A stretch of DNA of 64,000 nucleotides from Billgrantia azerbaijanica. GTDB taxonomy: Bacteria; Pseudomonadota; Gammaproteobacteria; Pseudomonadales; Halomonadaceae. The stretch is taken from the NCBI GenBank assembly GCA_004551485.1, contig SBLD01000002.1, forward strand, positions 310,001 to 374,000. The letters are read 5' to 3'. Below, piece by piece: positions 49,247-59,770 of this stretch. The notes beneath the pieces are model-generated. The model was not told where the DNA came from. It saw only the letters and a program-made list of their open reading frames with translations, and did no database searches. Position numbers and translations under genes: made by a program. Within the stretch, counting starts at the first letter, position 1. Every line of letters starts with the position of its first letter.

Positions 49247-49618
49247 GACCACGATCCGGCCTTCGCTACCATTCCCGACCGCAACGGTCGGGAATGCCAT
49301 GACCCAGGTCAGCCTGACCGCACACGGGCCAGCCGCTGGCGGCGGCTGGCCCGTGTGCGCCAACCCCTTGCCAAGGCGCATGGCTGGCGCCTTTCAACGC
49401 CACTTTGACCCTTCTCGAAGCCCGCCATGGCGGGGCGCGTAGACCTTTTGCCACCATCGGTCGTGTGGCCATTGGTCGCGCTTGTCATTATAATGCCGGG
49501 GATTTTTCGGGGTGGTCCGGGCTTGCCCGGGCCTGACTGGTAACGTACTGAATCAACAATAATTCGCATCCAATCGCACCCCTTTCCTTCATATCCGATC
49601 TATCAACTGGGCGAGACT
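49247..49618 (+). promoter_or_regulatory. Intergenic and nqr leader region, 372 bases
   Basis: Contains three things I can point to. A terminator hairpin ATTCCCGACC-loop-GGTCGGGAAT at 49271-49295 ends the GAPDH transcript. A second, 15-bp hairpin (49321-49335 with 49343-49357, loop of seven) follows. A promoter for nqr has TGGCCA (49466-49471), 17-base spacer and consensus TATAAT (49489-49494), leaving about 118 bases of untranslated leader. The remaining DNA shows no ORF with a ribosome site. Confidence 0.7.
49271..49295 (+). terminator. Terminator after GAPDH gene
   Basis: A 10-11 bp perfect stem (ATTCCCGACCG/CGGTCGGGAAT) with a 3-5 base loop, 24 bases after the stop; no strong U-run. Confidence 0.75.
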
Positions 49619-50968
49619 ATGATCGAAGTCAAGAAAGGCCTGGATCTCCCCATCGCGGGGGCGCCCGAGCCGCGCATCGAGGATGCGCGACCCGTGCGTC
49701 ACGTGGCCGTCCTGGGTACCGACTACGTCGGCATGAAGCCGACCATGGAGGTCCGGGAGGGGGACAAGGTGAAACTGGGCCAGCTCCTCTTCACCGACAA
49801 GAAGAACGACGGCGTACGCTTCACGGCTCCGGCCGGCGGCGAGGTGGTCGCCATCAACCGTGGCGAGAAGCGCAAGCTGCTTTCGGTGGTGATCAAGGTC
49901 GACGAGAGCGAGGAGGCCGTGAGCTTCACCGCACACGGCCGCGACAAGCTCGAGAGCCTTGATCGCCAGACGGTGGTCGACCAGCTCGTCGAGTCGGGGC
50001 TGTGGACCGCGCTGCGGACTCGCCCCTACTCGCGCAGCCCGGCGATCGACAGCGAACCGGCCGATATCTTCGTCACCGCCATCGATACTCATCCGCTCTC
50101 TGCCGACCCGGCTCTGGTCATCAACGGCCAGCGGGAGGCGTTCGAGGATGGCCTCAAGGTGCTCAAGCGACTGACCCAGGGCCAGGTCTACCTGTGCACC
50201 GCGCCGGACGCGCGCCTTCCCGGCAAGGAGGTCAAGGGCGTACAGACCGAGACCTTCGCGGGTCCGCATCCCGCCGGCCTCGTGGGTACCCACATCCATT
50301 TCCTGTCGCCGGTCTCCCTGCATCGGCGCGTCTGGCACATCGGCTACCAGGACGTGATCGCCGTCGGCAAGCTGTTCGGCGAGGGCAAGCTCGACGTCAG
50401 CCGCGTGGTCGCCGTGGGCGGTCCGCGTGCCGAGCACCCGCGCCTGCTGCGTACCCGGCTGGGCGCCAGCACCGAGGAACTGCTCGCCGGCGAGGTCATC
50501 GAACCCGATGAAACCCGCGTGATCTCCGGCTCGGTGTTCTCCGGCTTTACCTGCGAAGGGGCACTGCGCTACCTGGGCCGCTTCCATAACCAGGTGAGCA
50601 TGCTCGAAGAGGGCAACAAGCGGGTCTTCTTGGGCTGGCTGTCGCCCGGCAGCAACCGCCATTCGGTAATGGGGATCTACCTGTCGAAGTTCAAGGGCCT
50701 GCGCAACTACGCGCCGACCACCTCGACCAACGGCTCCGAACGCGCCATGGTGCCGGTGGGTGTCTATGAGGAAGTCATGCCGCTGGACATCCTGCCCACC
50801 CAACTGCTGCGCTCGCTGATCGTCGGCGACATCGAGGTCGCCATGCAGCTCGGGTGCCTGGAACTGGATGAAGAGGACCTCGCGCTGTGCACCTACGTGT
50901 GCCCCGGCAAGTACGAATACGGTCCCATCCTGCGTGACAACCTCACCCTTATCGAGAAAGAGGCCTGA
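49619..50968 (+). CDS. nqrA: Na+-NQR subunit A
   Basis: A 449-residue peripheral subunit of the sodium-translocating NADH:quinone reductase. N-terminus [20 protein letters not shown] is typical; [20 protein letters not shown] is the lipoyl-like segment. It participates in quinone binding. First gene of nqrABCDEF; shares its last base with the nqrB start. Confidence 0.97.
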   Translation: MIEVKKGLDLPIAGAPEPRIEDARPVRHVAVLGTDYVGMKPTMEVREGDKVKLGQLLFTDKKNDGVRFTAPAGGEVVAINRGEKRKLLSVVIKVDESEEAVSFTAHGRDKLESLDRQTVVDQLVESGLWTALRTRPYSRSPAIDSEPADIFVTAIDTHPLSADPALVINGQREAFEDGLKVLKRLTQGQVYLCTAPDARLPGKEVKGVQTETFAGPHPAGLVGTHIHFLSPVSLHRRVWHIGYQDVIAVGKLFGEGKLDVSRVVAVGGPRAEHPRLLRTRLGASTEELLAGEVIEPDETRVISGSVFSGFTCEGALRYLGRFHNQVSMLEEGNKRVFLGWLSPGSNRHSVMGIYLSKFKGLRNYAPTTSTNGSERAMVPVGVYEEVMPLDILPTQLLRSLIVGDIEVAMQLGCLELDEEDLALCTYVCPGKYEYGPILRDNLTLIEKEA

Positions 50969-52194
50969 TGATGGGTATCCGACAGACACTCGACAATCTC
51001 GAGCCGCACTTCCATAAGGGCGGTAAGTACGAGAAGTTCTACCCGCTCTACGAGGCGGTGGACACCATCTTCTATTCGCCCCCCGACGTGGCCAAGACCA
51101 CGGCGCACGTGCGCGACGGGATCGATCTCAAGCGCATCATGATCACGGTGTGGTTCTGCACCTTCCCGGCCATGTTCTTCGGCATGTGGAACGCCGGCTG
51201 GCAGGCCAACATGGCCATCGCCGACGGCTTCGCCTCCATGGACGGCTGGCGCGAAGCGATCACCATGCTGCTCGCCGGTGGCCATGACGTGGACAGCCTG
51301 TGGGCCAACTTCGTGCTCGGGGCAACCTACTTCCTGCCGATCTACCTGGTCACCTTCGTGGTCGGCGGCTTCTGGGAGGTGCTGTTCGCCGTCAAGCGTG
51401 GCCACGAGGTCAACGAGGGCTTCTTCGTCACCTCCGTGCTCTACGCCCTGATCCTGCCGGCTACCATCCCGCTGTGGCAGGTGGCGCTGGGCATCACCTT
51501 CGGCGTGGTGATCGGCAAGGAGATCTTCGGCGGTACCGGCAAGAACTTCCTCAACCCGGCGCTTACCGGCCGTGCCTTCCTCTACTTCGCCTACCCGGCG
51601 CAGATCTCGGGTGACGCGGTGTGGGTGGCCGCCGATGGCTTCACCGGTGCCACGGCGCTCTCCGTTGCCTACCAGGACGGCATGGCGGCGCTCTCCAGCC
51701 AGTGGAGCTGGTGGGATGCCTTCCTCGGCTTCATGCCGGGCTCGATCGGCGAGACCTCGACGCTGGCCATCTTCATCGGCGCCGCGGTACTGCTGTGGAC
51801 CAAGATCGCGTCCTGGCGGATCATGCTGGGCGTCTTCCTCGGCATGGTGGCGACCAGCGCGCTGCTCAACCTGGCCGGCTCCGAGAGCAACCCGATGTTC
51901 GCCATGCCCTGGTACTGGCATCTGGTGGTGGGCGGCTTCGCCTTCGGCATGGTGTTCATGGCCACCGACCCGGTGTCGGCATCCATGACCAACCCGGGCC
52001 GTCTGATCTTCGGTATCGTCATCGGCGTGATGACCGTGCTGATTCGCGTGGTCAACCCGGCATTCCCCGAGGGCATCATGCTGGCGATCCTGTTCGCCAA
52101 CCTGTTCGCCCCGCTCATCGACCACTTCTTTGTTCAGGCCAACATCAAGCGCCGCATGAAGCGCACCGGTGTGCCGGCCGAGGAGACCGCCTGA
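50968..52194 (+). CDS. nqrB: Na+-NQR subunit B
   Basis: A 408-residue membrane subunit with about nine to ten helices that carries a covalent FMN and forms the sodium path. The FMN-acceptor motif DGFTGAT places the flavin on Thr229. [21 protein letters not shown] and [14 protein letters not shown] are family marks. ATG at 50968; the second Met (50971) is an alternative. Overlaps nqrC by one base. Confidence 0.97.
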   Translation: MMGIRQTLDNLEPHFHKGGKYEKFYPLYEAVDTIFYSPPDVAKTTAHVRDGIDLKRIMITVWFCTFPAMFFGMWNAGWQANMAIADGFASMDGWREAITMLLAGGHDVDSLWANFVLGATYFLPIYLVTFVVGGFWEVLFAVKRGHEVNEGFFVTSVLYALILPATIPLWQVALGITFGVVIGKEIFGGTGKNFLNPALTGRAFLYFAYPAQISGDAVWVAADGFTGATALSVAYQDGMAALSSQWSWWDAFLGFMPGSIGETSTLAIFIGAAVLLWTKIASWRIMLGVFLGMVATSALLNLAGSESNPMFAMPWYWHLVVGGFAFGMVFMATDPVSASMTNPGRLIFGIVIGVMTVLIRVVNPAFPEGIMLAILFANLFAPLIDHFFVQANIKRRMKRTGVPAEETA

Positions 52195-53009
52195 TGGCAC
52201 AGAGCAATAACTCCATCAAGAAGATCCTGACGGTGGCGTTCGCACTCTGCATCGTGTGTTCGGTCATCGTCTCCACCGCCGCGGTCGCGCTGCGTCCTCT
52301 GCAGCAGCTCAACCAGGAGCTCGACCGCAAGACCAACATCCTCAGCGTGGCCAATCTCTACGAGCCGGGCATGGATGTCGAGGCGGAGTTCGAGAAGATC
52401 ACGGCGCGCGTGGTGGATCTGCGTACCGGGGAGTACACCGACGAGTTCGATCCGGAAACCTTCGACAGCTTCGAGGCGGCACGTGACCCGGCCACCGGCC
52501 GGACCCTGTCCGGTGATCGCGACATCGCTGGCCTGTCGCGTGTCGAGAACTACTCCACCGTCTACCTGGTCGGTGATCCGGACGATCCCGAGCAGGTCAT
52601 CCTGCCGATCCGCGGCCAGGGGCTGTGGGGCCTGATGCGTGGCTACATCTCGCTGGAAGGCGACGGCAACACCTTCGTCGGTATCACCTACTACGAGCAC
52701 AGCGAGACCCCGGGACTGGGCGCCGAGGTGAACAATCCGCGCTGGCAGGCCCTGTGGGACGGCAAGAAGGTGTTCGCCGACGAGGAGAGCCTGCAGCCGG
52801 CCATCAGCCTGGTGAAGGGCGGTGCCAGCGAAGCGACCGAGGTCGATGCGCTGGCGGGTGCTACCCTGACCAGCCGCGGCGTGACCAACATGCTGCAGTT
52901 CTGGCTGAGCCCGGAAGGCTTCGGCGAGTACCTGGCCCGCTTCCGCAGCGAGGTGAGCCCGGACGAGGCCCAGGACGCGACTGTCGAACTCGAATCTGAA
53001 GGAGCCTGA
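52194..53009 (+). CDS. nqrC: Na+-NQR subunit C
   Basis: A 271-residue subunit with one N-terminal transmembrane helix (~11-32) and a periplasmic domain with covalent FMN. The acceptor motif reads DALAGAT, giving FMN on Thr224; Ala stands where Ser or Thr is usual before Gly, but Asp and the GAT are kept. [15 protein letters not shown] and [15 protein letters not shown] are also conserved. Confidence 0.97.
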   Translation: MAQSNNSIKKILTVAFALCIVCSVIVSTAAVALRPLQQLNQELDRKTNILSVANLYEPGMDVEAEFEKITARVVDLRTGEYTDEFDPETFDSFEAARDPATGRTLSGDRDIAGLSRVENYSTVYLVGDPDDPEQVILPIRGQGLWGLMRGYISLEGDGNTFVGITYYEHSETPGLGAEVNNPRWQALWDGKKVFADEESLQPAISLVKGGASEATEVDALAGATLTSRGVTNMLQFWLSPEGFGEYLARFRSEVSPDEAQDATVELESEGA

Positions 53010-53011
53010 TC

Positions 53012-53680
53012 ATGTCCGCTGCGACTCCCAAGGGCGTCCTGACGACGCCGATCTTCAAGAACAACCCCATCGCCCTGCAGATCTTGGGGATCTGCTCGGC
53101 GCTGGCGGTGACCACCAGCATGAGCGTCTCGCTGGTCATGACGCTGGCGGTGATCTTCGTCACGGCCTTCTCCAACCTGTTCGTGTCGTTGATCCGGCAG
53201 CACATTCCTTCCTCGATCCGCATCATCGTGCAGATGACCATCATCGCTTCGCTGGTGATCGTGGTGGATCAGATCCTCAAGGCGTTCGCCTACGAGATCT
53301 CCAAGCAGCTCTCGGTGTTCGTCGGCCTGATCATCACCAACTGCATCGTGATGGGGCGTGCCGAAGGCTTCGCCATGACCAACCCGCCCAAGCTGGCCTT
53401 CCTCGATGGCATCGGGAACGGCCTGGGCTACGGCTTCATCCTGATGACCGTCGGCTTCATCCGTGAGCTGTTCGGTGCCGGTAACGTGTTCGGTTTCACC
53501 GTGCTGCAACCGGTACAGGATGGCGGCTGGTACGTCCCGAACGGCCTGCTGCTGCTGCCGCCCTCGGCGTTCTTCATCATCGGCCTGATCATCTGGGCGC
53601 TGCGCGAAACGCACCCCGAGCAGGTCGAGGAGAACGAGTTCAAGATGAAGGAAAACAGCCAGCCGAAGGAGGCCGTGTAA
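53012..53680 (+). CDS. nqrD: Na+-NQR subunit D
   Basis: A 222-residue, six-helix membrane subunit. [20 protein letters not shown] contains the Cys that with NqrE forms the intramembrane iron centre; [14 protein letters not shown] is the second conserved Cys segment. It starts 2 bases after nqrC. Confidence 0.97.
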   Translation: MSAATPKGVLTTPIFKNNPIALQILGICSALAVTTSMSVSLVMTLAVIFVTAFSNLFVSLIRQHIPSSIRIIVQMTIIASLVIVVDQILKAFAYEISKQLSVFVGLIITNCIVMGRAEGFAMTNPPKLAFLDGIGNGLGYGFILMTVGFIRELFGAGNVFGFTVLQPVQDGGWYVPNGLLLLPPSAFFIIGLIIWALRETHPEQVEENEFKMKENSQPKEAV

Positions 53681-53681
53681 C

Positions 53682-54299
53682 ATGGAACACTATCTGAGCC
53701 TGTTCGTTGCCACGGTCTTCGTCGAGAACATGGCCCTGGCGTTCTTCCTGGGCATGTGTACCTTCATGGCCGTTTCCAAGAAGGTGTCCTCGGCCATCGG
53801 GCTGGGCATTGCGGTCATCACCGTGCTGACCATCACGGTGCCGGTGAACAACCTGATCCTGCACTATCTGCTGGCCGAAGGCGCGCTGACCTGGACCGGT
53901 ATCAGCGGTACCGAGAACATCGACCTGACCTTCCTCGGCTATCTGAGCTATATCGGCGTCATCGCCGCCATCGTGCAGATCCTCGAGATGTTCCTCGACA
54001 AGTACGTGCCGGCGCTCTACAACGCCCTGGGCGTGTTCCTGCCGCTGATCACGGTGAACTGCGCGATCCTCGGTGGGGTCCTGTTCATGGCCGAGCGCAA
54101 CTACAACTTCAGTGAGTCGATCGTGTACGGCTTCGGTGCCGGTCTCGGCTGGGCGCTGGCCATCACTGCGCTGGCCGGCATCCGTGAGAAGCTCAAGTAC
54201 AGCGACGTGCCCGCCGGTCTGCAGGGCCTGGGCATCACCTTCATCACCGTGGGTCTGATGTCGCTGGGCTTCATGTCCTTCTCCGGCATCCAGCTCTGA
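53682..54299 (+). CDS. nqrE: Na+-NQR subunit E
   Basis: A 205-residue, six-helix partner of NqrD with inverted topology. [16 protein letters not shown] and [17 protein letters not shown] each carry a Cys of the iron centre. It starts 1 base after nqrD stop. An imperfect hairpin (ATTCCCG 54310-54316 with CGGGAAT 54334-54340) fills the 71-base space to nqrF. Confidence 0.97.
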   Translation: MEHYLSLFVATVFVENMALAFFLGMCTFMAVSKKVSSAIGLGIAVITVLTITVPVNNLILHYLLAEGALTWTGISGTENIDLTFLGYLSYIGVIAAIVQILEMFLDKYVPALYNALGVFLPLITVNCAILGGVLFMAERNYNFSESIVYGFGAGLGWALAITALAGIREKLKYSDVPAGLQGLGITFITVGLMSLGFMSFSGIQL

Positions 54300-54370
54300 G
54301 ACAGAGCGCATTCCCGGCGGCACCATCCGCCGTCGGGAATCCGGTTACTCACAGCAAATAGGAAACCGAC

Positions 54371-55603
54371 ATGGTTGGAACAACTGTCATCTTGCTCGGT
54401 GTGGTCATGTTCACCGTGGTCGTGATCAGTCTGGTCATGGTGATCCTGGCGGCGCGCAGCCGGCTGGTCAGCAGCGGCGACGTGACCATCGAGATCAATG
54501 GCGATCCCGAGCACACCCTCCAGACGCAAGCCGGCGGCAAGCTGCTCAACACCCTGGCTGCCAACGGCATCTTCCTCTCCTCCGCCTGCGGTGGCGGTGG
54601 CTCCTGTGCCCAGTGCAAGTGCCGGGTCGAGGAGGGCGGCGGTGCCATCCTCCCCACCGAGGAGTCGCACTTTACCCTGCGCGAGAAGAAGGACGGCTGG
54701 CGCCTCTCCTGCCAGGTCCCGGTCAAGCAGGACATGAAGATCGAGGTGCCGGAAGAGGTCTTCGGCGTCAAGAAGTGGGAGTGCGAGGTCATCAAGAACC
54801 CCAACGTCGCCACCTTCATCAAGGAGCTCAACCTCAAGCTCCCCGAGGGCGAGGACGTCGGCTTCCGCGCCGGTGGCTACGTGCAGCTGGTGGCACCGCC
54901 CTACGATATCTCCTTCTCCGACTTCGACATCGAGGAGGAGTACCGCGGCGACTGGGAGAAGTTCGACCTCTTCAAGATTCGCCACAAGAACAACGAGGAA
55001 GTCATCCGCGCCTACTCCATGGCCAACTACCCGGAAGAGAAGGGCATCCTCAAGTTCAACATCCGTATCGCCACGCCGCCTCCCGGCACCAGCCATCCGC
55101 CGGGCCTGATGTCCACCTACGTCTTCAACATGAAGCCGGGTGACAAGGTCACGGTGATGGGGCCGTTCGGCGAGTTCTTCGCCAAGGACACCGATGCCGA
55201 GATGGTCTTCATCGGTGGCGGTGCCGGCATGGCGCCGATGCGCAGCCACATCTTCGACCAGCTCAAGCGGCTCAAGACCGACCGCAAGATCTCCTTCTGG
55301 TACGGGGCGCGCTCCTGGCGCGAGACCTTCTACAACGAGGAGTACGACCAGCTGGCCGAGGAGTTCCCCAACTTCGAGTGGCACCTGGCGCTCTCCGACC
55401 CGCAGCCGGAGGACAACTGGGAAGGCCCCACCGGCTTCATCCACAACGTGCTCTACGAGAACTACCTCAAGGACCATCCGGCTCCCGAGGACTGCGAGTA
55501 CTACATGTGCGGGCCGCCCATGATGAACGCCTCCGTCATCAAGCTGCTTCTCGACCTGGGCGTCGAACCCGAGAACATCCTGCTGGACGACTTTGGCGGA
55601 TGA
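54371..55603 (+). CDS. nqrF: Na+-NQR subunit F
   Basis: A 410-residue NADH-oxidising entry subunit. One N-terminal helix (~5-27); [2Fe-2S] ferredoxin domain with Cys73, Cys79, Cys82 and Cys114 ([17 protein letters not shown]); then FAD domain ([14 protein letters not shown], RxYS-type) and NADH domain ([29 protein letters not shown]). Overlaps the ApbE-like gene by 4 bases. Confidence 0.98.
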   Translation: MVGTTVILLGVVMFTVVVISLVMVILAARSRLVSSGDVTIEINGDPEHTLQTQAGGKLLNTLAANGIFLSSACGGGGSCAQCKCRVEEGGGAILPTEESHFTLREKKDGWRLSCQVPVKQDMKIEVPEEVFGVKKWECEVIKNPNVATFIKELNLKLPEGEDVGFRAGGYVQLVAPPYDISFSDFDIEEEYRGDWEKFDLFKIRHKNNEEVIRAYSMANYPEEKGILKFNIRIATPPPGTSHPPGLMSTYVFNMKPGDKVTVMGPFGEFFAKDTDAEMVFIGGGAGMAPMRSHIFDQLKRLKTDRKISFWYGARSWRETFYNEEYDQLAEEFPNFEWHLALSDPQPEDNWEGPTGFIHNVLYENYLKDHPAPEDCEYYMCGPPMMNASVIKLLLDLGVEPENILLDDFGG

Positions 55604-56391
55604 TCTCCCTCGCCGCGAGGCGACTTCCGGGGCTGGCCCATCGCGGGCCGGCCCTCTTCATGTTGCTGCTGGTGCTGATGCCCACGGCACTGCTCAGTGC
55701 CTGCCGCAACCACCTCCAGGAGCAACAGCTCCAGGGCACTGCCTTGGGCACGGCCTACCATCTCACCCTGTATGCCGAGCCGGGCGAGGCGAGCAGCGCC
55801 TTGCGGGTCGCCATACAAGGTGAACTGGTACGCCTGGAAGGCCAGCATGCCCTACTGCTGCAATGGCTGCGTGGGGCGGCCCTCCTGCCGCCTCCCTGGG
55901 CGGCACGGATCGTACCGGTCGCGACTTGGCAGGGAGGCGAACTGGCGACGCTGATGCATGCGCTTGCCGCCGATCGCCTGGCGGAGCGGCTGCGCGCCAA
56001 TGGCATCGTGCATGCCATGATCGAGGTCGGCGGCATCGTGCGAGTGCTCGACAACCCCCGCCGCCAGGGCTGGCGGCTGGCGCTCGACCATGCGGCGCTG
56101 CCGGATCAGGCGGTTCGCCGACGTCTCGCCTTGCGCCATGCGGCCCTGATGACCCGCCTGGTCGATGGACACCACCTGCCGGCGGCGTCAGCGGGTATGT
56201 CGCGGCTGCTGGCGGTGAGCGTCGTGGCCGGCACGGCCGTCGAGGCGTGGCACGAGGCGCATCGCCTGGTCACTACCACCTCGATCGAGGCGGCACGACG
56301 CCAGGAGCGTGCCGCCCGCTTCGTTGTCTCAACGCCAAACGGCATTGATATTTCACAGACTCCGGCCCTCGAGCGGTGGCTCGAGCCGTAG
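55600..56391 (+). CDS. Shortened, degenerate ApbE-like lipoprotein
   Basis: A 263-residue lipoprotein (lipobox LLSAC, Cys35) occupying the usual apbE place after nqrF. ApbE, ~340 residues, transfers FMN to the GAT Thr of NqrB and NqrC. Here [14 protein letters not shown] (family GTTYxV) and [11 protein letters not shown]...GWRLAL (family GGExRxxG..W) are recognisable, but the segment VDLSAIAKGYAVD of active enzymes reads [11 protein letters not shown], and the ~70 residues before it and the HxIDPxTG motif are lost or altered. It probably lacks flavin-transferase activity. Frame intact, no frameshift seen; start overlaps nqrF (ATGA). Confidence 0.7.
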   Translation: MISLAARRLPGLAHRGPALFMLLLVLMPTALLSACRNHLQEQQLQGTALGTAYHLTLYAEPGEASSALRVAIQGELVRLEGQHALLLQWLRGAALLPPPWAARIVPVATWQGGELATLMHALAADRLAERLRANGIVHAMIEVGGIVRVLDNPRRQGWRLALDHAALPDQAVRRRLALRHAALMTRLVDGHHLPAASAGMSRLLAVSVVAGTAVEAWHEAHRLVTTTSIEAARRQERAARFVVSTPNGIDISQTPALERWLEP

Positions 56392-56409
56392 CCGGAAGGA
56401 GAGCACCTC

Positions 56410-56661
56410 ATGACGACTTTCTTCGTGGTACTCGGCTTCATGCTGCTGATCATGGCGGCCATGGCAATCGGCGTGATCATGGGACGCAAGCCCATCGCCG
56501 GTTCCTGCGGCGGGCTCAACAAGCTCGGTCTCAAGGACGGCTGCGAGATCTGCGGCGGTAAGGACGAGGTGTGCGAGGAGGAGAACCGCAAGGCCAGCGC
56601 CCGCCGTCGCAGCGACGAGAGTCGCGGCATGGATCTCGGCTACGACGCAACCAAGCGCTGA
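56410..56661 (+). CDS. nqrM: Na+-NQR maturation protein NqrM
   Basis: An 83-residue protein with one N-terminal membrane helix (~4-24) and four cysteines at 33, 45, 48 and 55 (GSCGGLNKLGLKDGCEICGG). This is the DUF539/NqrM family, needed to assemble the iron centre between NqrD and NqrE. Ends in a charged tail. Follows the ApbE-like gene by 18 bases. Confidence 0.94.
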   Translation: MTTFFVVLGFMLLIMAAMAIGVIMGRKPIAGSCGGLNKLGLKDGCEICGGKDEVCEEENRKASARRRSDESRGMDLGYDATKR

Positions 56662-56681
56662 GCGGGCTTCGCTCGGAGCCG

Positions 56682-56714
56682 TAAGCTTGAAGCTGTAAGC
56701 TATAAGCTATAAGC
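56682..56714. repeat. Short heptamer tandem repeat
   Basis: About 4.7 copies of a 7-mer near TAAGCTA (TAAGCTT, GAAGCTG, TAAGCTA, TAAGCTA, TAAGC) between nqrM and sthA. A further double heptamer GCTTCGA occurs at 56754-56767. Their complementarity (AAGCTT/AAGCTA against AGCTTCGA) could let the spacer RNA fold. Confidence 0.8.
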
Positions 56715-56796
56715 AAAACCATTGCTGCTGCCAAGCATGGTAGCAACGGCTTGGCTTCGAGCTTCGAGTCAAGGGAACAAGGAGACGCAACGGTCC

Positions 56797-58188
56797 ATGG
56801 CAGTCTACAACTATGACGTGGTGGTGATCGGCACCGGCCCGGCGGGCGAGAGTGCCGCCATCAATGCGGCCAAGCACGGCAAGCGGGTGGCCGTCGTGGA
56901 GAAGCAGCCGCTGGTGGGCGGCAACTGCACGCACTGGGGGACCATTCCTTCCAAGGCCCTGCGCCATCAGGTCAAGCAGATCATGGCGTTCAATACCAAT
57001 CGTATGTTCCGCGACATCGGCGAGCCGCGCTGGTTCTCCTTTCCCAAGGTGATGGAGCGCTCGCGGGTCACCATCGACCAGCAGGTGGCGATGCGCACCA
57101 ACTTCTATGCGCGCAACCGTATCGACCTGTTCAGCGGGGTGGCGCGTTTCAAGGATGAGCACACCCTGCTGGTGCGCGATCGCCAGGAGGCCACCGACGA
57201 GTTGGTGGCGCAGAAGGTCATCATCGCCACCGGTTCGCGGCCCTACCGGCCCGCGGACATCGACTTCCGCCATCCGCGCATCTACTGTTCCGATACCATC
57301 CTCAGCCTCAACCACACGCCGCGCACCATGATCATCTTCGGCGCCGGCGTGATCGGCTGCGAATACGCCTCGATCTTCTCCGGGCTCGGCGTCAAGGTCG
57401 ACCTGATCAACAGCCGGGGTAGCCTCCTTTCCTTCCTCGATGACGAGATCAGCGATGCACTCTCCTACCACCTGCGCAAGCACGGCGTGCTGATCCGGCA
57501 CAACGAAGAGTACGAGCGCATCGAGGGTGACGACTCAGGCGTTACCGTCTATCTCAAGTCGGGCAAGAAGTTGCGCGCCGACGCCTTCCTGTGGGCCAAC
57601 GGCCGCACGGGTAACACCGACCAGCTGGGGCTCGAGACCATCGGCCTGGAGGCCAACGGTCGCGGGCAGCTCACCGTGGACGAGCACTACCGCACGGCGA
57701 TCCCGCACATCTACGCCGCCGGCGACGTGATCGGCTGGCCGAGCCTTGCCAGCGCGGCCTATGACCAGGGCCTCAACGCCTGTGACGAACTGCTCGACCG
57801 CGACTACCGCTATGTCTCCGAGGTACCCACCGGCATCTACACGATCCCGGAGATCAGCTCCTTCGGGCGCAACGAGCGCGAACTCACCGAGGCCAAGGTG
57901 CCCTACGAAGTTGCTCAGGCGTTCTTCAAGGACACGGCACGCGCGCAGATCACCGGCGATACCGTCGGCATGCTCAAGATCCTCTTCCACCAGGACAGCC
58001 TTGAGATCCTTGGCATCCACTGCTTCGGCGACCAGGCCTCCGAGATCGTTCACATCGGCCAGGCGGTGATGCAGCAGAAGGGCGAGGCCAATACCCTCAA
58101 GTACTTCGTCAACACCACCTTCAACTACCCGACCATGGCGGAGGCCTACCGTGTCGCCGCCCAGAATGGCTTGAATCGCCTGTTCTGA
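56797..58188 (+). CDS. sthA: Soluble pyridine nucleotide transhydrogenase
   Basis: A 463-residue flavoprotein that passes hydride between NADPH and NAD. N-terminal FAD fold ([21 protein letters not shown]); [18 protein letters not shown] has a Thr where disulfide reductases have the second Cys, which marks SthA; NAD fold ([18 protein letters not shown]); and [15 protein letters not shown]. Length matches E. coli (466). An additional weak spacer with repeats precedes it; ribosome site AAGGAG lies further upstream than usual. Confidence 0.95.
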   Translation: MAVYNYDVVVIGTGPAGESAAINAAKHGKRVAVVEKQPLVGGNCTHWGTIPSKALRHQVKQIMAFNTNRMFRDIGEPRWFSFPKVMERSRVTIDQQVAMRTNFYARNRIDLFSGVARFKDEHTLLVRDRQEATDELVAQKVIIATGSRPYRPADIDFRHPRIYCSDTILSLNHTPRTMIIFGAGVIGCEYASIFSGLGVKVDLINSRGSLLSFLDDEISDALSYHLRKHGVLIRHNEEYERIEGDDSGVTVYLKSGKKLRADAFLWANGRTGNTDQLGLETIGLEANGRGQLTVDEHYRTAIPHIYAAGDVIGWPSLASAAYDQGLNACDELLDRDYRYVSEVPTGIYTIPEISSFGRNERELTEAKVPYEVAQAFFKDTARAQITGDTVGMLKILFHQDSLEILGIHCFGDQASEIVHIGQAVMQQKGEANTLKYFVNTTFNYPTMAEAYRVAAQNGLNRLF

Positions 58189-58645
58189 CTCCTGCCCGAA
58201 GTACCAATCCTCTCATTCTGCGCCGGTCGACATGACCGGCGCCTTGCTGATGGCTACCGGCCCACTTCCTTTCCCCTCTCGCATCTGTCTTCGCATAGTG
58301 CATCGCCTGTCTGCCCAGAGGCCGCGTGGTTCCACGCCATGCAGACGAAAGCGGTGCGGTCCTGGCATGCCGTGTCAGGCTGCCAAAAAAGCATGAGAAA
58401 AATGATGTACGCAGCCGTGACCCGGTTATGTAATCTTATGTATCTAGAGATAGTGGTTTTGTTGCTGGCTGCTTCTGCCAGCACAACGCCGAAGCACAGC
58501 CTATACACCCCAGCGACGCGTGGCATTGGAGAAAGCCCGGCACACTCCCGGGCGGTAGCGTGGCTGGACGCAGGATGCTGGGTGCGAAAACCATCACAAA
58601 GAATAACAGTGCCCCATACTGCGATGATGAGATAAGGACAGAGCA
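58189..58645 (+). promoter_or_regulatory. 457-base leader region of the exopolysaccharide locus
   Basis: Begins with a weak terminator hairpin for sthA (GCGCCGGTC/GACCGGCGC, 58220-58242). From about 58380 the DNA is A/T-richer, with A6 runs and TAATCTTATGTATCT, where the locus promoter probably lies, though no clear -35/-10 pair could be fixed. CTGGC/GCCAG arms near 58464-58482 can form a small hairpin. An exact ops element is at 58551-58562. No protein gene was found here. Confidence 0.65.
58551..58562 (+). promoter_or_regulatory. ops element (RfaH recruitment site)
   Basis: GGCGGTAGCGTG matches the E. coli ops element at all 12 positions. It lies 84 bases before wza. In enterobacteria ops pauses RNA polymerase so RfaH can load and suppress termination across long polysaccharide operons. 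Confidence 0.85.
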
Positions 58646-59764
58646 ATGGTGCATCCACGCAGGCGAACCTGGATAGTTCCCTTCCTCCTGGCCGCTAGTC
58701 TGACCGGGTGCGCAATGGCACCGGGAGGACATATCGATTACGAGACCGAGACGGCGGACATCGACCATCTCGTGGATATCGAGCCGATTACCCCCGAACT
58801 GGTGGCTGACTTTCAGCGCCAGATTAATGGCGACGTGGCCAGCCTGATACCTCCGGAGATGCGCGAGGAAATGGCCAGTTACGAATACCTTGTGGGGCCG
58901 GGAGATGTGCTGAGCATCATCGTCTATGACCATCCGGAATTGACTATCCCGGCCGGCGCCGAGCGAACGCCCGAGGAGGCCGGCAACCAAGTGCGTCAGG
59001 ACGGCACTATCTTCTACCCCTATATCGGCCGAGTGCAGGTGGCGGGCCGCACGACGGATGAGATTCGGGCCGTCCTCACTCGTCGGCTGGCCAGTTTCCT
59101 GACCGAGCCGCAGATAGAGGTGAGTGTGGCCGCATTTCGCTCCAAAAAAGTCTACGTGAGTGGCGCGGTTGGAGCACCTCAGACCCTGCCCATCACCAAT
59201 GTTCCCTTGACCATGCTCGATGCCATCAGCGCGGTGGGAGGGGCCTCCGAGGATGCCAATTGGCACAGCGTGGTCCTCAATCGCGATGGGCAAAAAGAGG
59301 AACTGTCGCTGTATGCGCTGCTGCGCCAAGGTGATCAGACGCAGAATCGCCTGCTCCGCCATGGTGATGTCCTGCATGTGCCGACGCTCGAGAACCAGAA
59401 TGTGGCCGTACTCGGCCAGGTGCGTCGACCGGGCAACCTGCGTCTCGGCAATGAACGGATCACCTTGACCGATGCCCTGGCCCGGGCCGGGGGGGTCGTG
59501 GAAAGCCTGGCTGAGCCCTCCGGCATCTTCGTGATCCGGATCCAGTCCCCTGACAGTGACAAGCTCGCTACCGTCTACCAACTGGATATCAGCAATGCCA
59601 CGACCCTGACCATGGGCACCCAGTTCCCGCTACAGCCACAGGATGTCATCTACGTGACCTCGGCACCGCTGGCGCGCTGGAACAACGTGATCAGCCTGCT
59701 GCTGCCTTCGGTAGTGTTGCCTGGAACCTTGGCGGATTCGACGACCGACGTACGGGACCTATGA
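58646..59764 (+). CDS. wza: Polysaccharide export outer-membrane lipoprotein Wza
   Basis: A 372-residue lipoprotein with lipobox SLTGC (Cys22). PES domain (YEYLVGPGDVLSIIVYDHPE, RQDGTIFYPYIGRVQVAGRT) and SLBB domains (VYVSGAVGAPQTLPI, VAVLGQVRRPGNLRL). Forms the octameric outer-membrane channel for capsule or exopolysaccharide. The last ~20 residues may form the amphipathic barrel helix (WNNVISLLLPSVVLPG). First gene of wza-wzb-wzc behind the ops site. Confidence 0.94.
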   Translation: MVHPRRRTWIVPFLLAASLTGCAMAPGGHIDYETETADIDHLVDIEPITPELVADFQRQINGDVASLIPPEMREEMASYEYLVGPGDVLSIIVYDHPELTIPAGAERTPEEAGNQVRQDGTIFYPYIGRVQVAGRTTDEIRAVLTRRLASFLTEPQIEVSVAAFRSKKVYVSGAVGAPQTLPITNVPLTMLDAISAVGGASEDANWHSVVLNRDGQKEELSLYALLRQGDQTQNRLLRHGDVLHVPTLENQNVAVLGQVRRPGNLRLGNERITLTDALARAGGVVESLAEPSGIFVIRIQSPDSDKLATVYQLDISNATTLTMGTQFPLQPQDVIYVTSAPLARWNNVISLLLPSVVLPGTLADSTTDVRDL

Positions 59765-59770
59765 GTGTCG

